From positions 496,001-560,000 of the forward strand of contig JAUIRK010000207.1 in assembly GCA_030549495.1 (NCBI GenBank): a DNA stretch of 64,000 bases, in the 5' to 3' direction. Of the stretch, positions 46,856 to 58,900 are shown in pieces. The translations under genes and the position numbers were made by a program. Position 1 is the first letter of the stretch, and each line of letters starts with the position of its first letter. The stretch is from Nectonema munidae (taxonomy: Eukaryota; Nematomorpha; Nectonematoida; Nectonematidae). The notes under the pieces were generated by a model. That model ran no database searches and was not told where the DNA came from. It worked only from the letters and a program-made list of their open reading frames with translations.

Positions 46856-47053
46856 ATGCTTCCAAAGGTCGTATGTGGTCCCTCGTCTTCGTCTAGTCAT
46901 CATACGAAGGTAGCTTGGGAAAAAGAAAGCTCAGGCGTATATAGATGTGACGCAATTCAGTGTGTTGAAGAAGAAGTAGAACAGTCAGTAACAGGGTGCG
47001 CAGGTTGTCAATCTTTTCAATCAAGAGATGACTGTGTTGGAAAAGGAAAATGA
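46856..47053 (+). CDS. Possible hypothetical Cys-rich small ORF
   Basis: A 65-residue ORF (MLPKVVCGPSSSSSHHTKVA ... CDAIQCVEEEVEQSVTGCAG, then CQSFQSRDDCVGKGK) with six cysteines and GC content above its flanks. A GTATAAGG TATA-like site lies about 25 bases upstream. No signal peptide, no recognised family, and no clear polyA signal. Confidence 0.2.
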   Translation: MLPKVVCGPSSSSSHHTKVAWEKESSGVYRCDAIQCVEEEVEQSVTGCAGCQSFQSRDDCVGKGK

Positions 47054-47059
47054 TATTTT

Positions 47060-49716
47060 TGTTGAAGAATTCAATTGTGTTTGTAGAAAGTAATCGTTTG
47101 TGTTTATATACTCACAACGCATATACATGTCAGATTTATTACATATATGCACTTTGTTTTGTTTGCGTCACGAGCAAAGTGAAAACAAAGTGGAATGAGT
47201 GTCTGCAAACACTACACAATCATTTCATTATGCTTTGAGGAGTTTAGATGGCGTTAAATGGAGAAGAGGTAAGCCAGGCACAAAGTTGTTTAGATAAAGG
47301 AAAAGGCCTTTGATACAAAGTGTTTTATTGTTTTTTTGGAAGGGAAGGGAGTCATCGAATCAAATGCACTCTAGAGGAGGGTGTGGTCGAGAGTAGCCAA
47401 TAGTGTGACTTCTTGTGTAGTCGTTTGTAGTGAAATTTGATTGCCATCTTCATTTCTCTATCTTCATCGAATCAAGGAAAAGCAATGCAGTGGAGATAGC
47501 TTCATTGTCCCCTTTTGCTTTCTTGTTATTGCAACCACTTTTCAATTGAGAATCCTTTTTCTATTCTCTCAAAATTTCATTCTACAAAATGTATTTAGAA
47601 AAACTCCATCCACGAAATCTCATGTGTTATTTGACGTTGGCTGTCACAATTAGCGTAAGAATGATAATTATTTCATTTTTTTAAATACATGATATTTTAA
47701 GTATTACCACTAGTCAGTATATTGATCCTTTCTTTGTCCAAACACTTTAAAAAATTTATTTGTTCGTTGAACATTCTAATTAAATATTTAAATGTTATTG
47801 CTACTTTTCTTCTAGTTCCCAGTAAACTTTAAATACAAATAATGTGGAGAAAACAGTTATAAACTTATTTCAATATATAAATGAAGGGGATCTACTTCAT
47901 TGAATGAAAAAAGTTTAATATATACTGTGGGAGTAAGATCTTTTGATGACCATAGTTCTCGAATTTTTATCCTACAATAACATTTCAATAAAAAATTTTA
48001 ATTTTTTTTCTATTTCATTTTATTTAAAATAAATTTTTAAATCAGTAAAGTCTGAAAAAATAAGGATCTTAAATATCTTTCATTGTTGGCATAGAAGTTA
48101 AAAAATATCATGTCGTAGTAATGGGTAGTTTGTTGCTTGAGTAGATATAAAGATTGATCTTTAATAATTATTTAAAAGGGATCTTTAATAATTATAATTA
48201 GTTCATCTTTGTTTTTAAATTACATTACTTGTTTCAAAAATACAAAATGTAAAATATCTTAGGCGGAATATTGCCGATATTACTAGAGACAAAATGGATC
48301 AAGGGATTTGAAAAGATCATATTTTGTACAATAAAGTAACTTTTTATATCAAGCCAAAATTTTTAATCATAAAGTCAAAAATTGATTTTTTTAAGCAAAA
48401 ATATAACTAAATTTTAAACATGTTGTTATAATTTCACATCAGCTAAAAAAAATTTTTCTAAACTAAAAGTTATAATTTATAATATAAAGCTTACAGATAA
48501 TGTTTAATACCTTCTTATATAAAAACAGCAGAAAACTGCTTTTATTAGACTTGGGCCTTTGGTAAATTCATAAGAATGCACTTTTCTTATAATTTTAATT
48601 TCAAAATTTTTGACTTAATATTGAAAATAGTTCACATTTAGTCTTACGAGTGAGGAAACATATGTTATGCCTGAATAACTCTAACTCACATGCAAACATA
48701 TAACTTGAATATAATAATTATTTTGCTTTTCGATGCCAGCTGAATCATATGGTAAAAAATACGCACTTTAACCAGAGTATAAATAGTATAAATGTTTCCT
48801 ATTATGAAAAAAGTAATGAAATTTACCTTTAGATCTATGGATTCTGAGTATCTTTAAAAGGTGGGAATGACATCAAAAAGAACGTATTAATCAAGATATA
48901 CCCATATTAATATGAAATTAAGAGAGAGAGAGAGAGTTTAAAAGATTTAAATTAAAGCAAAACAATCTCTAGACATTAAATTAGTAAGCATATTTCTCTT
49001 TCTTGTATAGTAAAATTTGAAATTATACTCACATGTGAACAGGTCCACTTTATTATGTCATGCAGTCTATCAAAAAACTTTATACAAGTATGGTCCATAG
49101 ATTTAACATATGTTAATTTTATAAGTAAAGTGATGAAGGGTCATATTTGTTTGAAAAAATACACAAAAAAAGATTTAAAAAAGAATACACTTTAATTAAA
49201 ACACCAATTTTCAACTGTACGAATCTTTATCAAGTTAAAATACTTAATGTAGTTTGTAATAAGATATCTTGGGTGGAGAAGAGAATTGCTTTAAATCTGA
49301 GATGAGGTTCATAAGCCGGAGTTGTAGAAGGAGGCAAATTGTTGGTGTGGGGAGTTGTATTAGAAGTACGAAGTATAGTTAAAGCAAATAATATGTATAG
49401 TAATCCTTTTACGAGATGCAGCCTCACAATAGTCCTATTCTTACTCCGGAATAGTATGCGAAATATAATATATATGAATGCATAGTGTTTGTATTAAGGT
49501 TTATTATTATTTATAAGGAATGAGTGATAGCGATGGGTTCATTCTAGCAATATTGATTTTGACAATTCTTTCGTATAACATTTTTGCAGTATCGTACGTA
49601 TGCAAGTAGACTCTTCTTTTTATGTTTCTTTAAAAACAAGTAGGAATAGGATTGACAAAGCTTTTTGCAAAATTATTATTTTTGAATTTGATTTTAATGT
49701 TAATTTTACTTTGAAG
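47060..49716. other. 5' flank or upstream introns of the EGF/ZP gene
   Basis: No exon with a signal peptide was found on +. A short (GA)n run lies at about 48920-48936. On - a leader-like frame (49230-49427) lacks an ATG. The true 5' end of the EGF/ZP gene may lie in or left of this stretch. Confidence 0.35.
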
Positions 49717-49906
49717 ACCCTTGTGACAAGCATAATCCCCGTGGACAAGGCCTTCATCATAGATCACGAGCTTGGCATGTTTGCGTGCAAATCTGCCATA
49801 AACTCAAATGAAGCGCTAACTTTATTCAACATTTCCTCTCTTTGTGACAGCAAAGTCGATTGCAGCAACGCCTTGGACGAAGAAAGGGACAAATTGGAGT
49901 GCAGAG
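49717..49906 (+). CDS. EGF/ZP gene exon: LDL-receptor-A-like segment
   Basis: The reading includes [15 protein letters not shown], the C-D-x-x-x-D-C-x4-D-E calcium cage typical of LDLa modules, preceded by MFACKSAI and followed by a last cysteine in KLEC. Only four cysteines are seen, so the first part of the module is degenerate or lies in an upstream exon. The donor is GTAATC after one base of a codon (phase 1). The acceptor is uncertain: I chose the AG at 49715-49716 because base composition becomes coding-like there, but the frame is open back to at least 49591 and an AG at 49588-49589 is also possible. Confidence 0.6.
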
Positions 49907-52900
49907 GTAATCTACTATTCTCACAAATTATCCCAATATTTATTAACATATGGGTCAGAAAATAAAAACTTATTTATAATGAATCATTTAAATTTGAATG
50001 TAAAAATTTGCTTCAAGTCTAAAAGAAACTAAAATAATTGCATTATATGTATATTCTGCCCATAAATTTTGATATGCTCAAATCAAAAGCGTGAAGTATA
50101 CTGAATCTGCTTTGATATATATGTTGCTATATGTGACAATGAATTATTATTCACCGTATAGGAGATGCACGATTGTTCGAGGTATAGAAGGAAAAAGATT
50201 CAACTAACTTGAATTGATCAGTGTAGTTTAGAAAAACTGAAGAGAAATATAAAATAATATATAATAGTATTTTCTAATTTATTCAAAAAACCTTTTACTA
50301 GACTAAAATTTATACATCATTCGCTAAATTTTGACAAAGTTTAAAAAAATCTTTAGTTTCTTTTTTTTCAAATCTTTTTAGAAAATCTTTGCGTTGAAAA
50401 TATGATGAACACTCGCGTTTTCTTCAATTTTTTTTATATAAATAGTAACTTTTTAAAATTTAAAAAATTTATGAAATTTTCTCTTTAAAATACAAGCTTT
50501 TTTTTACAAAGAGAGCATGTTCTACTTTCCCAAGATATTGAATTTACTAATAAAGACTTGGAAAGCACAAAATGTGATATTTTGGAAATCGAATTAAACA
50601 GTGTATATAAATTATTCAATCTCCTTCTAATGTGCTAAAGGGTTTAGCATGATTTCTTCCTGAAAGGATCCTAAATTCAACTGTCAAAGTTTCATTTTCA
50701 TGAAAGCTGCGTTTAAAAATTTAATATTATGAAAATATCTTAGTGATTTTCCATCACGTTTTTTAACCGGATAAATAAAAATCCCGATTTAACAAAACTG
50801 CAATTAAGACTTTGATTTCCTTCCAATATTTTAAAGCATGAATTGTAGTGATTTTATGAGGAAAGATGTTTGTTTGAAAAACAACACATGTATAAAATTC
50901 TTCATCAAAATCAGATGAAAAATTTGGAAAAGCTCTAAATCTTTAACAAAAGAGAAAACTGCTTCAAATACTCAATCAATTTTCAAGGAAATATCTTTTT
51001 TCTTCAATGATCTTTACAGTTTTCTTTCAAATACACTCCCATACTCACGTTCTGAACTTATCAACCATTCTTTGCCATCTAATGTTTGAATATAAAGCGT
51101 AACAAAGTGTAAACCATGGAGATTTTGAAGAAGTGCACTTTTTAGATTCGTTAGAATTGTCGCCATCTTTCAAGGTACCAATTTTTAGAGAGGATTCGGG
51201 AAGTTTTTTGTAACGGAGTAAACGTTTTCTATTTATAGAGAAAATGATTTGTATTCAAGTTAAATTAAATTTCTTACTTTAATGTTAGTTCATGAATTTT
51301 TCTATAGTTTCGGCTATATTTCGTTTATTTTTTTAATTTCGTCATCCACAAAAGAAAAATCAATATATGGAAACAAAAATATATATATAATGAACACGTC
51401 AATCATTTCTTGTGAGTGGTTAAAGTGACATCACTCAATGCTTTAGACAGTTTAGACCGGTTTTATTAAAGCTGTGTTCTCTTATTTTCACATTTGTTTA
51501 TACATTTCAATTTTCAGATGACTGTGATCCCCCATGCATGAATGGAGCGTGTCTCAAAGGATCTCAATGCTTCTGTGATTGTGACTGGGGTGGTAAATCT
51601 TGTGATATAGAAGGTAACTGCTTCTTTACATAAAATATATTATTTAACATGATGCAATTTGGTCAGGATATCACCTTGTAGTCGGAGAGACATGGTTTAT
51701 GTCTTGCATCAAGTAGAGAAGATTCTCGAATATAGCATTTCATTCATACAATTTCATATAGAAAATTTAACTTGAATTTGAAAGCATTTCACTTGAAATT
51801 GTAGTGCTATAAATAAACATTAATCAATGAATTATGAATTATATTTAGCTAATATATATCTACTCTATTATATGGTCCTTTTAAAATTTAGTTTGTCTTT
51901 TCAGATAAAGATATGACCTATTATGATTAGAAAGGATTTCGTTTGGCTTGGATTAAAACCAGGGCCAACAACAGCCAATAAATTAATCTTTGTCTAAATA
52001 CAAAGTTAAACAACTGAATTTGGATCTTCAGAATGATGAAATTTTATGAAGTTTTTGTCGGTCGATAAAGTGGAAAGTTGATAAATATTTAAAAAATTAT
52101 TTTTTTCATAATGTCAAATTTCAAAAGGATAAAAAAAATAGCTTTTGCCAGACAAAAATAAAGTGATTTAAAATTTTAAAAATAAATGATTTGAATATTT
52201 GGTTTTTTCAATTTAAAAGAAAAATGAATTTTTTTGTAAAAATGAGAAATCATATAACTTTTTTTTTTGAAAAAGTCAAAAAAAAATATTTTTAGGACAA
52301 ATTTAATTGCCTGAATTTACTTAGCATGAATGTATAAGTTTAAATTTGACAAAGTTAATCTGATCAATCACCCAAACATGCTAACTATTATGAAGCATTT
52401 TTTTGTGATTTGTTTTTCCATTTGTCACTTTTTTTGCAAGTTATCAAAAATTTTTGCAATTTTTGATAACTTTCTGATTTAAGCATTGTTAGATTTGTGC
52501 CTTGCTTATAAAAATTTCCCAAAAATCAATGTAATTTTTGATCTAAATGTTAAACGCTGTAGAATTGACTGAGTTTAGGAAGTAAGATAGCAAACTATTT
52601 TGGAGATTGTCAAGAAAATTGAAAGGCCACAATATTTTCCAGGCTTTAAATTAGAAATTAACTTCCTGATATATGATAAAAAATAACAAATATTAAAACA
52701 CCTCGTAGTATCTTGTTTAAAAACGTCTTTCAATGTTGATTTGCAAAATTCAACATATGTTAATCTGCAATTTAGATATGAATGAATGCAAAAACGGTCC
52801 TTGTCACAACCTAGCCTTCTGCACAAATACGCTTGGTAGTTACTACTGCACATGCTTGCCCGGTTTCACTGGAAATGGCTCCGTTTGCGATGGTATTTTT

Positions 52901-55900
52901 ACAATTTCATGTGAAAAAAAAAACTTTTTTTAATTAGACTTCATTTATTCCACTATTTCTTAAGTTTAGCGAAAATTTTTAGGGCTCAGTGATAACTTTT
53001 TTCATACCATAACATTGATTTTATACAATACTATTTCACTTTGTGAAAAGTCAAGTTTTGATTTATTTCAAGTAATAGCAATTTTTCTTACTTTGCCTGA
53101 AACATTTTTTACTTTTAACTTAAAGTTAATTTGATGAAGGTTTTTTGCATAAAATATTTGATTTATGGCAAATTAGCTTAACAAAATGTTTACATTCCAT
53201 AAAAACTCACATTTATATCAGTATTCTACCATATGTAGATTTCATAACTCCAAAAGCCTGAAATATTACACCATCTGGTAAGAGGATCAATAAAATTTAG
53301 ATACATAATATATATTAATTTCGAAAATATCTATATAGGTGATATATAAATGAAGTTTTGAAACACAAGTATTAGATATACCCAAATATTTATTAGGATG
53401 CAATTGTATACACCATTTTGCATGCTGTGAACTTCATTGCAGACATGGATGAGTGCTTGAATAATGAGGATGTTTGTGGAAAAGACTCAACCTGCTACAA
53501 CGTACCTGGCTCTTTTTACTGTGAATGCAAAAAAGGGTTTTCTGGAACAGGATTTCGAGACTGTGTGGGTAACAAGAATTTCAATTAATATCCACAGCAT
53601 ACTGATCAAACGAGCGGGCTTGGAGGTGCGACCCGTACACCATAATTCATTCATATTTTAACCCATTTACGACCAATGTTCCTATTTTGGAACATAAGTA
53701 ATTTCATCTTCGTCTGCTTTTTTAATGTCTTTAAATATAAATCGTCTGCGTTTTTTTTAGATATCGTCTGCTTTGCTTGGTCTTAAATGGGTTAAGATGA
53801 AACAATAGGTTATTCAACTTTTAAGATGGTTAATTTTTTACCTGCGTTGTAAGCCACTGATTTATATCGATAAAATTCACCCAAATCAATTCTCTGTCAT
53901 AACATAAGGCCCGGAATTGAGTTTTAAATATTCGAGCTATATTTGAATACCGCAAATACAACAGATATAATGTATAACCACTTTTATAAGGGATGTCTTA
54001 TAGTTGAATATTTACTAAAAAAGCCCCGAAGGCTTATTCTAAAATAGAGAATATCGATTCATGGAAAAAAGTTAAAATAGTTTAAAAAAAAAATTTATCT
54101 CCAAATTTTTAATTAAAATTTTCTTTAACTCCTTTGAGAACTGTTTGAGTGCTCCAGAAGTGAAAATTGTCTGGTTTAAGAAGAAGGAGAATTTATTTCG
54201 CCCATAAAAGGAAATTACATTGTATAAAATAATTTCAAAAAATGAAATATATTAATTAAAAGCAAGGATGTTTAAAACACGTGATAAAGGATGTTATAGA
54301 ATTCTTAAGATATCACAATGGTTAGAGAAGAAAAAAATGGACAATTTTAATTTGATTATTATATACTGAACATGGTGAATATTAATATTTTTATTTGGGG
54401 AACATTTAATGAGATGTATGAGCTTATTTCTGCATAAATATAATAGAGAACATTGGAGGCTCTTGATTTGCTAAATTTGTTATCCCTTGATTGAAAGGAG
54501 TGCAAGTCATTTCTTGCTAAAGTCATTTGGTAATGTTGCACTATCCGTGCATTGATGAAAAGCAATTTTAATTGGAAAGAAGTTGTTCAATGATATAATG
54601 CTTTCATATGTCAATCTTTTCTTGAATGCGATTATAGTTTGAGTATATACGAGATATACTCGTATTATGGAGGCAGGCATAGACTGTATTTGCTACAATG
54701 CACGTATAGTGCGATACTCAAACTATAATCGCATTCAAGAAAAGATTGACATATGAAAGCATTATATCATTGGACAACTTCTTTCCAATTAAAATTGCTT
54801 TTCATCAATGCACGGATAGTGCAACATTACCAGTCATTTTGTACATAAATTGACCAGTTGGCTACCAAACGTCTAAAACTAGAAACGCAATCTCTCTAGT
54901 ACGAATTGTCTTAGATTCGAAATTTCCTGCACCAAAAACTGCTTATAAATAATGCAATTTTGGATAGAAACAACCAAGTTGTGTCTGGAATGTCAATGTC
55001 ATCATTTTACCAGCTGTTTCATTTATTGATGTTCAAATTATTTTTCTTTTATGCTATCTTTGCTCCTACTCTGATAAAAATCCTCAGATAATTGAATGAA
55101 AAAACAAACTAATTATGAAACAAAAAAAGCTAAAAGTGGCTATAAGCTTAAAATGATTGTATGGTAAAATCGTACTTTAGAAATGATATTTTATGCAAAA
55201 CACAAGAATGAGCAAAAGGTTTAGCTTTTTTTTTTAATGTTTTCATCTACTCTCATATTTCATACGATTTGAAGACAAAAGTTTCTATAATCTTTTATAT
55301 TTTAAATTAACATTCTCCCTACAAAACCAACAAAAGTCAATTTGACCACTGTTTCATTTCAGTTATTCACTTACCTTCATTTGTCATTCTAAACTTTCCA
55401 CAAATGTAACTGTGTACCTATTCATGAGTTAGTTTTAGAAACATACTCAGTAACTATAGGTTATTTTCTCACGAGATTAGAAGATTCTAGAGTATTTAGG
55501 AACGCATGATGATTAAATAATACTTATCGTCGCATAACTTTGTGGGCTAGGAATTGGGCCTACCATTTTGTACTGTTCTTCAAAATTTAAATTTTTTATA
55601 AATAAAAATTCATTTAAATCCTACTAATTTTAAAATTTTAGTAGTAGTTAATTTCAAAAGTAACAAAGCGAACTCTAGCACTAATCTCCAAGCCTAAGAT
55701 GTTAAGTTACGCAGAAATATAGATTATCCTTACCTTTGTATATTTTCTAAAAAATCTGATAATAGGATCATTTCTTCGAATCTCATTTCCTTATTAAGCA
55801 GATTTCATTTCTTAATAACATATTTTTTAATAATATTATTGTCGAAGTCTTTTAAAAGTATGCTTGTTTTTTGGTAGCAATTATAATAAATGTCCACATT

Positions 55901-58900
55901 TTCAATCTTATTTACATTCTCATGTAATTATTTGGGCACATTCTTGAAAAAATATTTTTTTAATAGACATTGATGAATGCTTGATGGACGATCGTTGTAA
56001 GGGCGAGTCAATATGCAAAAACACTGCTGGTTCTTTTGAATGCAATTGTGAAGAAGGCTTTACCTATGAAAATAACAATTGTATAAGAAGTATGCAAGTT
56101 TGTTTTGAAAATTAATACAAACTAATAACACAATTTACGCTTAACTTTAAAGAGCAATGTAAAAAATATCATTTTTTGTTTGCCACACATCATTAAAAGT
56201 TTCAAAAATTTTATATATATTTTTTCTGGCAAAAGTAAACACTACGCGTAAAATGCCCTAAAACTAAACTTAAAATTATATTTATCAACATTTAGGCAAA
56301 AATTTAGAAGCAAAAAAAAAAGTTTATGTCAAATTCTGTAAAGGAACGCATCTCTACAATGCCTATGACGCTATAAATGAGTGTGAGGAAAATCAAGTTT
56401 GCGATCCCCAAACAAACACTTGTAATTGCAAAGATGGCTTTCAATTGGATCAAGGCTTAAATTGTGTCGGTATGTTAAACCTAATCTTGAATTTCCTTAT
56501 TGCAATCAAATTTATGATTAAATTATTATTATTATACCTCTTTATGATATTTATTTTATTTTTTCATTTAAAATGTTGCCTTCACTTTTTTGTTTCAATA
56601 AAAATTATAAAGTTTGTTAATATTTAAATTTTAATGGGCCTCTTACCAATTCTATTCACATGAAAATCACTTAAAATCTTGAGCAATTTTTGGATTTAGT
56701 AATGTTGATTGGTGATAAAATATTGGCATGAATTTGAACATCCAAACATAGATATTATTTTTGCGGCAAAAGAAATATTCTCCTCATTTGTCGCTAAGAT
56801 ATTGAAGAAACATTTTTATATCTCCTTCAAGAAACTCTATTAAAAACTATATCACATTTCATTTCTATTACTTCTACGTTTATTTCTTCAAGAATAGTAC
56901 ACTGTAGATCATTTATAACGTGGATGGTGATTTACAAGCAAGAAATCCCGGCTATAAACTGTCTACATTTTAGGATATCTATTGTATACTGCGTGTTAAA
57001 TGACCGTAAAAAAAGGGATTTTCACTTCTTTCACTTTTTATTTCTTTCAAATTTTCACTTCTTTTCATCCAAATTCGTGGACCTGGTTTTTGTATCTGAA
57101 AACAACATTATAAATATGCACTAAAAATCCTATTCTAACGATAAAAACTTGTTATATTTAATAAAGAAAACAATTCGTAAGAGCTAAAAAAAATTATATT
57201 GAGTGGCACATATGGCAACCTCTAGTATTAACTATAAAATTGTTTCTAAATATTTTTCGTTTATATATACATATACATTATTTTCATTATAAAAAGTTAT
57301 CAAATGTTTTTATTTATTTGATATCACTACAGCGCCAATTCTCTATAAAACTCTCATTAGGCCCATTTTGAAGTATGGTAACATTGTAACTTTTTCTTAT
57401 CATATTTATGATAATGTAAGCATTGAAAGAATCCAAAGGAATATTACCAAAAATATTCTTCCATTAAAAAAGCTGGATTATAAGGAAACACTAAAAAATA
57501 AATAATTTGCCTTCCATGATGTACAGATTGAAAAGAAGAGACATGATTACAGTGTAGAACATTGTAAATGGGAACTTGAAGAAAAATCCAAAAATTTTAC
57601 CTGATTACTTTACGAGAACACAAAGATTTCATACATACAAATTTCAAAAGCCCCATTGCTAAAAGTCATATCTAAAAAGATTTTCCTCTTAGCGTATGAT
57701 CAACGATTGGAAATCTTTGCCTGATTATTATGTTCAATCTCCTTTCTTGAATGTTTTCAAGAATAGACTAGATGTCTTTTGGAAGGAAAAAATGTTTGAT
57801 CACTTTTATACACTTCAATTTTTTCCATCGGCACTCTAAGATATATGAAGAAATTAAGATCTATAAGATTAATATTTAGAGTAAGATTTATGAAGCGCTA
57901 TTTTATAGGTTTCTTGCGTTTTTCTCGTTAATAAAAGTGTTACGTTAATTATTATGTTATGTTTAATGATGCGAAAAATTATAAGCTAGCATGATGACTA
58001 TTCTGGTGCTTGCAATACATCTTTGCTTATGTCTTTAGATATAAATGAGTGCGAAATCAATGCAGACATTTGTTATCAAGGTCTTAAATGCATCAACGTG
58101 ATTGGTGGATACATGTGTGAAAGTAAGCCAATCATTTCCCTTCCACGTTTCTACCCAACGTTTCCTTTTCTTCACTTTATAGATTCAAGCGTAGAAACTT
58201 TTCGTGTAGAAAAGCTGAAAGGTGAATCGTACTTGCAATCACAAAAGCATGCATCCAAGTCTCAAATTTTGCCAATCAGCCATTACTCAAATGAAGATGT
58301 CATAAAACGTGAGAATTTTAAACGAAATTATCCCATATCTTTAGTATCCATTTCATCTCTTCTATCTTTTTTTGAAATAGCATCTTCTAACATCTTGTTT
58401 TAGATCTTTTTTTCAGATGACTTATTTATTGAATATTTTTATAAACACGTAAAATTTATATATTTTTTAAATTAAATATTTCTTTTTATAAGCGCGAAAA
58501 TTGAATAAACGACAAAATGCTATCGACCTAAAAAAATTAGAAATATATAAACATTTTATCACCTTTATAAAAATAGAAAATGGTGAAATTAATTCCAAGT
58601 TTGATATAAAATCATTAAAATATAAATTTAATCTGTTAAAAATATTATTTATCTACTACCCATCATGTAGAGATAAATTTATTAGCAATTCTCGAACAAA
58701 TGAAAAATGAGTGTCTCAAGAAAAATTTTAGCCAAAAATAAAATGCTACTTGATCTAAAATATATCACTCTAGGTATAGGACATTGGTTCTCAACTCTTT
58801 CTAGAGCATGGATCACTGGCCCGATTTTAAAAATACTTTGGAACATATTACATTTTTGTTAGTAATATAATAAGGGTTGGTCGAGTGGGAGATTTTATAG

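Noticed and set aside
49230-49427. Minus-strand frame with a signal-peptide-like start (LVKGLLYILFALTILRTSNT)
   Set aside because: There is no ATG in this frame before the upstream stop; the apparent start is GTG. It would need an unseen upstream exon.
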